16,169 nucleotides of DNA, from the NCBI GenBank assembly GCA_964539745.1, contig CAZIJU010000089.1, positions 1 to 16,169 on the forward strand, written 5' to 3'. Below are positions 1 to 6,512 of this stretch, in pieces. The stretch is from DSNY01 sp964539745. Lineage in GTDB: Bacteria > Pseudomonadota > Gammaproteobacteria > Burkholderiales > Burkholderiaceae_F. A program made the translations under genes and the position numbers. The notes below the pieces were generated by a model, which was given only the letters and a program-made list of their open reading frames with translations, had not been told where the DNA came from and made no database searches. Position 1 is the first letter of the stretch; every line of letters begins with the position of its first letter.

Positions 1-2
1 AG

Positions 3-311
3 CAGGTCGACGAGCAAACCGCGCGCGGCTACGGCATCTACCGCGGCACGCAGCTCGCGTGGGCCACGCTGGTCTTCTCACCGGAGGCTGCACGCTGGGT
101 GCGCTCGGAGATCTGGCACGCGCAGCAGCAGGGGCGGGCGCTTGCGGATGGCCGCTACGAGCTGAAGGTTCCATATGCGGATTCGCGCGAGCTGGAGATG
201 GACATCCTGCGCCATGGCGAGAACGTCGAAGTGCTTGCGCCCGCGCCCTTGCGCGAACGCATCGCGCAGCGCCTGGCCGAGGCGCGGCAGCGGTACGCTG
301 GGACCGGTTGA
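3..311 (+). CDS. WYL-domain transcriptional regulator, C-terminal fragment
   Basis: The reading frame is open from the window edge to the TGA at 309-311, so only about 102 C-terminal residues are visible. WYL proteins are usually cytoplasmic transcription regulators with an N-terminal helix-turn-helix, a WYL ligand-sensing domain and a C-terminal WCX extension. The visible part fits the end of WYL plus WCX: a YGIYRG segment, then a LVFSPEAARWVRSEIWH stretch, a strand GRYELKVPYAD and a closing helix after GENVEVLAPAPLRERI. The DNA-binding half lies upstream of the window, so the target and ligand cannot be judged. The 260 bases after it contain no convincing gene on this strand. They hold only the terminator that serves the opposite strand. 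Confidence 0.8.
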   Translation, partial: QVDEQTARGYGIYRGTQLAWATLVFSPEAARWVRSEIWHAQQQGRALADGRYELKVPYADSRELEMDILRHGENVEVLAPAPLRERIAQRLAEARQRYAGTG

Positions 312-524
312 GCGTGACCGCGCCGGATCGCCGGCGGCCGGCATCGGCACCGCCGGCGCGCGTCGCGCAGCGCGTACTCGGGGCCGCGGGCTGCCGGCGC
401 GGGGTGCCGTTCTGCGGTGGCTCGGGACGCGAACGCGAGATCCCGGCTACCGTCTTCGACGCGATCATGGACCCATCGGCGGACTCCCGGGCGCTGCCCA
501 GCCATCGCAGATCGGGGGCATGCC

Positions 525-560
525 AAAAAACGAACAGGGCGCCGAAGCGCCCTGTCGTTC
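525..560 (-). terminator. Strong intrinsic terminator of the small peptide gene
   Basis: On the minus strand a 9-bp perfect GC-rich stem (ACAGGGCGC, 547-555, with GCGCCCTGT, 534-542) closes on a UUCG loop as the very stable C(UUCG)G tetraloop. The stem extends outwards through AACG/CGTT with one bulged base. It is followed by six U residues (A-run 525-530 on the plus strand). It lies 13 bases past the stop codon of the 38-residue peptide gene. There is no U-tract in the plus direction, so it acts on the minus strand only. Confidence 0.9.
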
Positions 561-573
561 AATGCGAAGCGCC

Positions 574-690
574 TTACTCAAAAGACCCCACCATAACGCC
601 GCCACCGACCTGAGCGAGCTCGGCGAGGCTGAGCTCCACGACGACCTCTTCGGTCTCGGCGACTTCCATTTCGACGACTTGCTGCTCCAT
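574..690 (-). CDS. Small double-glycine leader peptide, candidate secreted signal or RiPP-like precursor
   Basis: A 38-residue ORF starts at ATG 688-690, six bases after a GGAGG box, and ends at TAA 574-576 just before a strong terminator, so it looks like a complete one-gene transcription unit. The first 19 residues are acidic (glutamate-rich) and the whole peptide has no Lys or Arg. Residues 20-31 read LSLAELAQVGGG and match the double-glycine leader consensus LSxxELxxIxGG, with Val for Ile. In known families such leaders are cut after the second glycine by C39-type peptidases fused to ABC exporters. Here that would release the heptapeptide VMVGSFE. A cut one residue earlier would give an octapeptide. 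The core has no Cys, Ser/Thr cluster or other obvious modification pattern of a bacteriocin, so a pheromone role seems more likely than a toxin. That role is inference. No peptidase or exporter is in the window. It is divergent from a TPR-HD-GYP gene. Confidence 0.85.
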   Translation of the reverse strand: MEQQVVEMEVAETEEVVVELSLAELAQVGGGVMVGSFE

Positions 691-696
691 CGGATT

Positions 697-701
697 CCTC
701 C
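697..701 (-). promoter_or_regulatory. Ribosome binding site of the 38-residue peptide gene
   Basis: The minus strand reads GGAGG, six bases (AATCCG) before the ATG at 690. This is the best Shine-Dalgarno match seen at any start in the left part of the window and is the main reason to accept so short an ORF as a gene. I could not pick out convincing -35 and -10 boxes in the 147-base divergent region to its right. Confidence 0.8.
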
Positions 702-837
702 AGCCCCGTTGCGATTTCGTTCGATTTAGCCCTAAAGCCCCCCGCTTTTCTGCCGATCAGCGAGTTGCGGGAACTGTAACCGTGATGCGCGCGCAAAAGC
801 AAGGCCAGCGCAAGCCCGCCGTTCCAGTTTCGCCACA

Positions 838-2712
838 GTGACCACCTCGATCGACACGTCGACCCCCGCCCCGCCCCTGGTGCGTCCGAGGAGCGCCGCC
901 GAGGATCGCGCCCTCTGCGAGGCGCTGCTGCAGGCGCTGCGCAACGAGGGCTCCACGTCCGGCGAGGAAGTCGCCGGCCGGTTCTCGGCCGCGGCCGAGT
1001 TCCTGATCGGCCTCGATACGGCCACGGGCAGCGCCGCCCGCGTCGAATGCCTGCTGGCGATCGCTCAGCACTACTACCTTGCCGCCAAGCAGGCCGCGGC
1101 CCTGCCGGCGGCGGATCGTGCGGTCGATGTGGCACGGTCGCTCGGCGACCCGTCGCTGCTGCGCAAGGCACTATCGGTTCTAGGCTTGATGCGCACAGAG
1201 ACAGGCAACCTGCCGGAGGCGACGGCCTGCTTCTCCGAAGCGTTGGAGATCGCGCAGCAGCTCGGCGACGCCGGCGCCGAGGCGCCCGTCTGGAACAACT
1301 TAGGGATTGCGCTGCAGAACGCAGCGCAATATGCCGACGCGATCCGGTGTTTCGAGCGCGCCGCGCAGCTTGCCGATTCGTCGCCGGCCTTCTCGCCTGT
1401 TCGCAGACGGGCGCTTGCGAACATCGCGAGCTGCGCCCTGCACCTTCACGATGTCCGCACGGGCATCAAGGCGGTGCGCCAGGCGATCGAACTGAACCCG
1501 GATCCGCAGACACCGATGGATTGCCTGTCGCGGGTGACCTCGGAGTCGAACTACGCTCGTCTGCTGCTCGAAGTCGGCGAAACGGGACATGCGGCCGAAC
1601 ACTGCGAAAAAGCGCGCATCTATGCGGCGAAGGCGCCGACTGCGCGCGCCGAGTTCGCCGCGTCGCTGACCAGCGGGCTGATCGACGTGCACTCGAACAA
1701 GGTCGACGTCGGCCTGACGCGGTTGAAGCGCGCCCTCGAGCAGGCGCGGCAGAACGTGCGCTCCGAAGTCCGCGACGCGCTTTCGGTCTGCATCGCCGGC
1801 TATGAGGTCGCCGGCCAGCCCGACGTCGCGCTGGTTTACCTGCACGAGCTGCTCGCGCTGAACAAGGAGGCGAAGCAGGCGCAGGTGCTGATGCACCATC
1901 GCCAGCACGTCGCGCGGCTGGAGCGGGCCGCGCAGGGCGCGGAGACGATCGACCACACGCTGGCGTGGCAGCAGGGTAAGCTGCGCGTTCAGCTCGGCGA
2001 ACGCGAGCTCGTTCGCAACCGGATCCTGCTGCTGGAGCAGCAGTCCGTCGCGGCCGAGCTGCACGACGACACCACCGGCGAGCACTGCTACCGCGTCGGC
2101 CGGCTCGCGTCGATCCTGGGCCGCGAGATCGGACTGGAGGACGACGTGTGCTTCCTGATCGATCTGGCCGCGCGGCTGCACGACATCGGCAAGCTGGTGG
2201 TTCCGGACGCGATCCTGCTGAAACCGGGCAAGCTCACGCCGGGCGAGCGGCAGATCATGGAGACGCACACGACCGCCGGCGCGGAAATCCTCGCGCAGAC
2301 CAACGTTCCGCAGATGCACGTGGCCGAGGAGATCGCCCTGCACCACCACGAGCGCTGGGACGGGACCGGCTATCCGATGCGCCTGCGCGGCACCGCCATT
2401 CCGATCGCCGCACGCGTGACCGCGCTCGCCGACGTCTTCGACGCGCTGACCCACGTGCGGCCGTACAAGCACGCATGGCCGATCAGCGAGGCGCTCGCCG
2501 AAATCAAGTCGCTGCGCGGCAGGCAGTTCGATCCCGAACTGACCGACGTCTTCCTCGAGCTCGTGCCGCGGCTGCAACGCGAAGTCGGAGACCTCGACGC
2601 GTTCCTCGCGGTCGAGGCCAAGAATTCGCCGTTCATCAAGGCGCGCCGGCAGATCGCCGAAGCGCTCAAGGGTACCGAGCCGTCGCGCTCGCTGTTCGAG
2701 TTGCGGCGTTAG
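838..2712 (+). CDS. TPR-repeat protein with C-terminal HD-GYP c-di-GMP phosphodiesterase domain
   Basis: A 624-residue soluble protein without signal peptide or membrane segment. Residues of roughly 70-330 form helical TPR-type repeats (for example around WNNLGIALQNAAQYADAI). A charged, coiled-coil-like linker follows, and then an HD-GYP domain from about 400 to 600. The metal-site signature is complete: H416 (TTGEH), H448-D449 (LHDIGK), the HHHE cluster at 502-505, WDGTGYP with G511-Y512-P513, and D532 in ADVFDA. HD-GYP enzymes hydrolyse c-di-GMP, usually to GMP, so activity is expected. The input is presumably sensed by the TPR part, since no receiver or PAS domain is present. GTG 838 is the first possible start after in-frame stops at 727 and 733, but it has no clear Shine-Dalgarno box, so initiation may be weak or leaderless. 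It is divergent from the double-glycine peptide, which could be its ligand (inference). Its stop is nine bases from the trxC stop, tail to tail. Confidence 0.92.
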   Translation: MTTSIDTSTPAPPLVRPRSAAEDRALCEALLQALRNEGSTSGEEVAGRFSAAAEFLIGLDTATGSAARVECLLAIAQHYYLAAKQAAALPAADRAVDVARSLGDPSLLRKALSVLGLMRTETGNLPEATACFSEALEIAQQLGDAGAEAPVWNNLGIALQNAAQYADAIRCFERAAQLADSSPAFSPVRRRALANIASCALHLHDVRTGIKAVRQAIELNPDPQTPMDCLSRVTSESNYARLLLEVGETGHAAEHCEKARIYAAKAPTARAEFAASLTSGLIDVHSNKVDVGLTRLKRALEQARQNVRSEVRDALSVCIAGYEVAGQPDVALVYLHELLALNKEAKQAQVLMHHRQHVARLERAAQGAETIDHTLAWQQGKLRVQLGERELVRNRILLLEQQSVAAELHDDTTGEHCYRVGRLASILGREIGLEDDVCFLIDLAARLHDIGKLVVPDAILLKPGKLTPGERQIMETHTTAGAEILAQTNVPQMHVAEEIALHHHERWDGTGYPMRLRGTAIPIAARVTALADVFDALTHVRPYKHAWPISEALAEIKSLRGRQFDPELTDVFLELVPRLQREVGDLDAFLAVEAKNSPFIKARRQIAEALKGTEPSRSLFELRR

Positions 2713-2721
2713 CCGCGCGGA

Positions 2722-3165
2722 TCAAGCCTTCGCTGCCGCAGCCTTCGCCGTCGCCGCCTGAAGCCAGGCATCGAAGCGGCCCGCCGGCAGTGCGCCGCTC
2801 ACGCGATCGAGCAACGCGCCGCGATGGAACACCGCCAGCGTCGGAATGCTGCGGATCGCATAGCGTGCCGACAAGTCCGGATTGGCGTCGGTGTCGACCT
2901 TGACGAACACGACGTCCCGGTGCCGCGCGGCCGCCTCGGCGAACACGGGTGCGAAAGCGCGGCACGGTCCGCACCACGCCGCCCAGAAGTCGACCACGAC
3001 GGGGCGCTCGCTGCGTTCGATCAGCGTCGTGAAGGCGGCTTCGTCGACCGCGACCGGCGCGCCGGCGAGCAGCTCGCGGCCGCACTTGCCGCAGGTCGGC
3101 GTCTGGTTGAGGCGATCCTCTTGGACCCGGTTGGTCGTGTGACAGTGCGGACAGGGCAACAGCAT
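2722..3165 (-). CDS. trxC: Thioredoxin 2 (zinc-ribbon thioredoxin TrxC)
   Basis: A 147-residue cytoplasmic disulfide reductase. The N-terminus carries the two zinc-binding pairs typical of TrxC, CPHC at residues 5-8 and CGKC at 25-28. The thioredoxin fold follows, with the redox motif WCGPC at 64-68 and the cis-proline in IRSIP (P108). E. coli TrxC has the same order and nearly the same length; its zinc finger is redox-sensitive and it serves in oxidative-stress defence. The frame stays open upstream, but ATG 3163-3165 gives the family N-terminus (MLLPCPHCH), and the extra 17 residues are not TrxC-like. The Shine-Dalgarno is poor at this start. The gene lies 84 bases after the HAD-fold gene on the same strand and converges on the HD-GYP gene with nine bases between stops. 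Confidence 0.95.
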   Translation of the reverse strand: MLLPCPHCHTTNRVQEDRLNQTPTCGKCGRELLAGAPVAVDEAAFTTLIERSERPVVVDFWAAWCGPCRAFAPVFAEAAARHRDVVFVKVDTDANPDLSARYAIRSIPTLAVFHRGALLDRVSGALPAGRFDAWLQAATAKAAAAKA

Positions 3166-3249
3166 CGGCTTTTTCGTCGGTCGTTGATTTACTGCTGCGC
3201 AAATGGGGCGCGGCAAGCCGGATTCAAGCGGCGCCCTCGGCCGGGTGAC

Positions 3250-3732
3250 TCAGATCACCGAGTCGATCCGTTGCAGCAGCCGCTCGCGCGCGCACACGAG
3301 CGCCGTGCGCAGGCGTCGCGCGACCTGGGCGTCGAAGCCGCGGCGGGAGTCGCACTCGATCAACTGCTCGCAGTACGGCTCGAACAGCGAGGCGCGGTCG
3401 TCGAGCGCAAGCCAGGGTCGATCCGTCTGTCCCTGCGCTTCGAGCCACTGCAGGCATTCGGCGTGGCGCCGGTATGGGATAAGCCGCGCCGGCGCGACGA
3501 ACTCGCCGAACGTCGGCGTCACGCCGATCACGCGCGCGCGCAAGGGCGCCGAGAGCGGAGCCACCAGTTCGTCAATCGATCGGGTGTTGCGCCAGCTCGT
3601 CGACAGCACGGCGCACACCTCGGGAAAGGCTTCGAGCAGCGCGGCGAGCCGCGGCGCGTGCTCGAACAGCCGACGCGCGTTGCGGCACGGGTCGGGGTGC
3701 AGCACGCCGTCGAAGTCGAGAAAGAGGATCAC
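3250..3732 (-). CDS. Small HAD-fold hydrolase, Swiss Army Knife RNA-repair HAD type
   Basis: A 160-residue protein that starts directly with HAD motif I, ILFLDFDGVLHPD (nucleophile and acid/base Asp). It continues with an LSTSWR segment (motif II region), a conserved RVIGVTPTF segment and WLALDDR near the C-terminal third (motif IV acidic pair). The compact pattern of DFDGVLHP, S-x-S/T-W-R and ALDD resembles the HAD domain found in Swiss Army Knife RNA-repair proteins and in many free-standing bacterial proteins of unknown substrate. It is likely a phosphatase, substrate unknown. The frame is open far upstream, but that part is Arg-rich and unlike a protein. GTG 3730-3732 places motif I at residues 2-10, as usual for the family, although no good Shine-Dalgarno precedes it. 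It may be cotranscribed with trxC. Confidence 0.8.
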   Translation of the reverse strand: MILFLDFDGVLHPDPCRNARRLFEHAPRLAALLEAFPEVCAVLSTSWRNTRSIDELVAPLSAPLRARVIGVTPTFGEFVAPARLIPYRRHAECLQWLEAQGQTDRPWLALDDRASLFEPYCEQLIECDSRRGFDAQVARRLRTALVCARERLLQRIDSVI

Positions 3733-4069
3733 GGAGGCCAGAAGACGAACCGGCGCGGCGATCGCCACACCCTGAGGGTTCGGCCGCCGGCGGGTGCTCC
3801 TTGAGTTCCGTCCGTCGGCCGGCGCCGCGACGGGCGAGCGGCTCCGTGACGGAAGTGAAACATCCGCTGCCGGTTCGTCGCGCACGGATCCGTTTCGTCG
3901 CCGCGCGCACCGGATCGACGCCGCCCGGACCGCGTCGCTGCAGTTCACCGCCCGCTTCGTTCGTTTCGTCGCATCGCGCTCGCGCGCCCCGCTACGGCTC
4001 CCTACAGTTCGGTCCAACGCGGCGGCTCACGCGATCTGCGGCGGCTTGCAGGCGAGAAGGAGAACGGCG
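3733..4069. other. Intergenic region between divergent small genes
   Basis: About 340 bases between the start of the HAD gene (-) and the start of the small membrane protein (+). It should hold both promoters, but I see no clear -35/-10 pair. The only recurring pattern is a GTTCGTCGC or GTTTCGTCGC type motif repeated a few times between about 3870 and 3980. No gene is supported on either strand. Confidence 0.5.
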
Positions 4070-4297
4070 ATGTACGCACGAAACAACGCGATTCGGATGC
4101 TTGGCGCAGTGCTCGGCGTGGCGGCGACGCTGGCGGTGTTGATGGCGATCGACGGCTATGCGCGGCAGGCGAGCGAAATCGCGACGCGGCGCGCGCAGAT
4201 CGTCCGCCTGGAGCCGGTCACGGTAATCGGCGAGCGGCCGGCGGCGGGCAGCGCCACCGCGGCGGCGCTGCAGGGCGCTGCCGCGAAGGCGCTCTGA
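4070..4297 (+). CDS. Small single-pass membrane protein of unknown function
   Basis: A 75-residue ORF whose ATG at 4070 follows GAAGGAGA, a good Shine-Dalgarno at normal spacing. Residues of about 9-30 (MLGAVLGVAATLAVLMAIDGYA) form one hydrophobic helix. The remainder is a short polar tail with the motif LEPVTVIGERP at about residues 45-55, ending in an Ala-rich helix. Short betaproteobacterial envelope proteins with an anchor followed by a PVxVxGxR-type motif are common and mostly uncharacterised, so I do not assign a function. The tail should face the periplasm if the N-terminus is inside. A plus-strand terminator lies about 120 bases downstream. The longer upstream extension of the frame is not protein-like. 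Confidence 0.75.
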   Translation: MYARNNAIRMLGAVLGVAATLAVLMAIDGYARQASEIATRRAQIVRLEPVTVIGERPAAGSATAAALQGAAAKAL

Positions 4298-4420
4298 GCC
4301 CGATCTTCCGTTCGACCCTTCGACTCAGCGCCTGCCTTCGCGAGAGCGGGGAAAGCCGCGACAGCGGCGACTCGACGATCTCCTCCGGCGCCTCGCAAAA
4401 GCACTTGACGTAGAGGCGTT

Positions 4421-4466
4421 CGAGCGGGCAGGTCGCTCCCCCGGGGCTCGCCCGCTCGGCTTTTTT
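4421..4466 (+). terminator. Intrinsic terminator after the small membrane protein gene
   Basis: CGAGCGGGC (4421-4429) and GCCCGCTCG (4450-4458) form a perfect 9-bp stem. The 20-base loop contains an inner CCCCGGGG palindrome. The stem is followed by GC and six T residues (4461-4466). The opposite direction has no U-tract, so it terminates plus-strand transcription, most simply that of the gene ending at 4297. Confidence 0.8.
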
Positions 4467-4528
4467 CCACGACGGCACGATGCGCGGCGCGAGCGGCCGA
4501 CGCGCGAGTCGGATTCGCGTGCGCTTCT

Positions 4529-5425
4529 TCAGACCTGCGTGCCGTGGCGCATGCGTCCTTGCTGCCACCACGCGACGAGCCGCGACAAGGCCGTTGCCGG
4601 CCGCGCGTACGGCGTGTCCGCGGCGGCGGCGCGAACATGCTTCGCAGCGACGCAGGGCGCGCCGTCACGGCACGCGAGCGCGAGCGACTTGTGCGCGACG
4701 ATGTTGACGAGCCGCGGAACACCGCGCGTGTGCCGATGCACGAGCGCGGCGACCGCGGAGGGGAACAGCGCAGCCGCGTCGGACACGCGGCCTGCCACGC
4801 GCAGCCGATGCGCGAGATAGGCCTCGGTTTCCTGCGCCGAAAGCGCGCCGAGCCGGTACTGCGCGGTGATGCGACTCGCAAACGCTCGCAGGTCGGCGCG
4901 GCGCAGCTTGGCATCGAGTTCCGGCTGGCCGAACAGAACGACTTGCAGTGTCGGCCGCCGTGCGTTTCCGCGCTCGGCCAGGTGCCGCAGCGCCTCGAGC
5001 GTGTCGGCTGGCATCGCCTGCGCTTCGTCGCAGCAGACGACGACGCGCCGGCCGGCGTCTGCGGCCCTCAGCAGCGTGCGGTCGAGCAGCGCGAGCAGTC
5101 GGGCCTGGGACGGGTTGGCGTGCGGTGCCAGCTCCAGCGCGTCGCCGACGGCGACCAGCAGCGAGCGCGGCGTCAGGCAAGGGTTCGGGATGTACGCGAA
5201 GTCGCAGCGGCGTTCGCCTTCGGCGAGCGCCGCCAGCAGGCGCCGGCAGGCGAGCGTTTTGCCGGTGCCGACTTCACCGGTGATCTTGACGAGCCCTTCG
5301 CCGCGGTCGATCGCCTGCAGCAGCGCGGCATGCACTTCCTGCAGTCCGCGCGACGGGTAGGCGAACGCCGGATCCGGCGCGATCGAAAACGGCGGGACCG
5401 CGAGCCCGAAGTGTTCAAGATACAT
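4529..5425 (-). CDS. mshM: ExeA/MshM-like AAA ATPase of pilus or secretion biogenesis
   Basis: A 298-residue AAA ATPase. The N-terminus MYLEHFGLAVPPFSIAPDP is the hallmark of the ExeA/GspA/MshM family, which starts with a YLxHFGLxxxPF motif. Walker A is GEVGTGKT at 50-57, Walker B is VVVCCDEAQ with D133-E134, and a sensor-like LFGQPEL follows. RGVPRLVNIVAHKSLALA is the typical sensor-2 and C-terminal helix region. ExeA proper carries a C-terminal peptidoglycan-binding domain in the periplasm. That domain is missing here, which favours the shorter MshM type, although the region after residue 270 (LSRLVAWWQQ) may be a weak membrane-associated helix. Such ATPases help place or assemble the secretin or pilus machine. 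It is downstream of an MshA-like pilin and a small membrane protein on the same strand, 31 bases after the latter. The symbol is by resemblance and context. Confidence 0.82.
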   Translation of the reverse strand: MYLEHFGLAVPPFSIAPDPAFAYPSRGLQEVHAALLQAIDRGEGLVKITGEVGTGKTLACRRLLAALAEGERRCDFAYIPNPCLTPRSLLVAVGDALELAPHANPSQARLLALLDRTLLRAADAGRRVVVCCDEAQAMPADTLEALRHLAERGNARRPTLQVVLFGQPELDAKLRRADLRAFASRITAQYRLGALSAQETEAYLAHRLRVAGRVSDAAALFPSAVAALVHRHTRGVPRLVNIVAHKSLALACRDGAPCVAAKHVRAAAADTPYARPATALSRLVAWWQQGRMRHGTQV

Positions 5426-5456
5426 CGGCCGGCAACTGCCTTCGGAACACCGTTGC

Positions 5457-5618
5457 CTAGCCGGCCAGCAGGACCGTCAACAGCACCGCCGCGGCGGCCA
5501 GCCACCAAGGCGTGAGCCACGACAGCGTGCGCGGCTCTTCGGGCGGATCGTCGCGAGGCGCGTCACGCCGGGTCCGGACGAGCGAACCGACCGGCGGCGA
5601 GGGGGTGTCGTGTTTCAT
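5457..5618 (-). CDS. Small C-terminally anchored membrane protein in the pilin cluster
   Basis: A 53-residue ORF. ATG 5616-5618 is preceded by TTGGAG at seven bases, a better start than the longer in-frame alternative at 5681. Residues 1-33 are proline-rich and charged (RRDAPRDDPPEEP). Residues 34-53 (SWLTPWWLAAAAVLLTVLLAG) are one hydrophobic helix reaching the C-terminus, so it looks tail-anchored, with the polar part most likely in the cytoplasm. It sits between the MshA-like pilin and the MshM-like ATPase on the same strand and is probably cotranscribed with the ATPase. I recognise no family. A link to the pilus ATPase is suggested only by position. Confidence 0.6.
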   Translation of the reverse strand: MKHDTPSPPVGSLVRTRRDAPRDDPPEEPRTLSWLTPWWLAAAAVLLTVLLAG

Positions 5619-5798
5619 TGCGGACTCCAATGCGTTCGGCGGCGGCGGTCGCCGCGCGCACTCCGAGCCATGGGCCTGCAACGATGCTAGGCAGCCGGTC
5701 GGGGGCGGATCGCCCGAAAAGGCCCGTTTTCCGCGGCGCGCGGCCGCAGTCGGGCCGACGCGCGTTCCCGGCGCAGGCGGCCGTTCGTCGCCGGTGAC

Positions 5799-6305
5799 TC
5801 AACAGCCGTCCGTCGACAGGTCCACGATCGGCGCGGTGATCGTGGGCGACGCAGCATGGTTGGGCGAGGTGTAGACGATCTGGCACCGCGCCGGGTCGGG
5901 CGCCCCGTCGATTCGGATCGCGATCGAACTGCCCGGGTGCGCACCGCCGCCGATGATGGTCACCTTGTCTTCCGCCGAGATGTTGGCCGCCTGCAGAATG
6001 CCGGCGGCGGATGCTTCTGGGTAACCGTGGTTGGTCTGAATCGTCGCGCCGTCGATGTCCACGTGGCTCATTCCGTCCGGCCCAGCTTCGGTTCGGCCTC
6101 TGGCCAGCGCGGCCGCGCGCACGATCTGTGCGGCCGCACGCACCGAGCTGTTCAGCGCTTCGGCCCTGGACCGGCGCGCTTCGTTGCCCAGATTCAGGAA
6201 TCGCGGCAGCGCGACCGCCGACGCGATGGCCAGAACCAGCAGCACGACGACCAGTTCGATCAGCGTGAAGCCCGACAGGCGGCGTGGGTCGGGTGGCTTG
6301 GCCAT
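5799..6305 (-). CDS. mshA: Type IV pilin-like protein, MSHA major pilin family
   Basis: A 168-residue prepilin. The leader is 12 residues long and ends in Gly before FTLIELVVVLLVLAIASAVALPRF, the classic prepilin peptidase site (G-1, F+1, E+5) with the hydrophobic alpha-1 spine. The helix continues into FLNLGNEARRSRAEALNSSVRAAAQIVRAAALARG, and DGATIQTNHGYPEASAAGI follows. This combination closely resembles MshA of the mannose-sensitive haemagglutinin pilus. C141 and C168 (last residue) can form the disulfide loop near the C-terminus. ATG 6303-6305 has AAAGGA seven bases upstream and gives the normal short leader. The longer frame from 6359 would add 18 residues before it. No prepilin peptidase, PilB/PilC homologue or secretin is present here, so assembly must rely on genes elsewhere. 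Confidence 0.88.
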   Translation of the reverse strand: MAKPPDPRRLSGFTLIELVVVLLVLAIASAVALPRFLNLGNEARRSRAEALNSSVRAAAQIVRAAALARGRTEAGPDGMSHVDIDGATIQTNHGYPEASAAGILQAANISAEDKVTIIGGGAHPGSSIAIRIDGAPDPARCQIVYTSPNHAASPTITAPIVDLSTDGC

Positions 6306-6512
6306 GGCGCATCCTTTCGCTGCGTGCATCCATGTCCCGCGGCGAGCGGGCGACGGCACGATGTCCGGACGGGGACCGGCCGGGGCCGAGCACGGCGACG
6401 CCGGCGCCTCACCGGTCGAGCCGATTCTGCGTCGAGCGCCGGCAGACGGTCCTGCGAGAAGCGCCGGCTTCGCGCGGTATTCGCGGCCGGGGACAGCCGC
6501 GACGGCCGCGTT

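Noticed and set aside
312..573. Plus-strand frames continuing past the WYL gene
   Set aside because: Arg/Ala/Pro-rich translations with no RBS or domain, running through the minus-strand terminator and peptide gene.
702..837. Promoter boxes for the divergent peptide and HD-GYP genes
   Set aside because: TTACAG and TAAATC-like hexamers exist on the minus strand but not at proper spacing, so no sigma-70 promoter could be called.
1300..2577. A 425-codon minus-strand frame opposite the TPR-HD-GYP gene
   Set aside because: It is the antisense shadow of a gene with complete catalytic motifs, and its composition (Arg, Gln, Asp, Val rich) is typical of shadows.
4218..4571. A minus-strand frame with a fairly protein-like stretch (LERLYVKCFCEAPEEIVES)
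   Set aside because: It overlaps the plus-strand small membrane gene and its terminator as well as the end of the ATPase gene. It has no RBS and the flanking translation is Arg/Pro-rich. A degraded gene or dispersed repeat is possible but unsupported.
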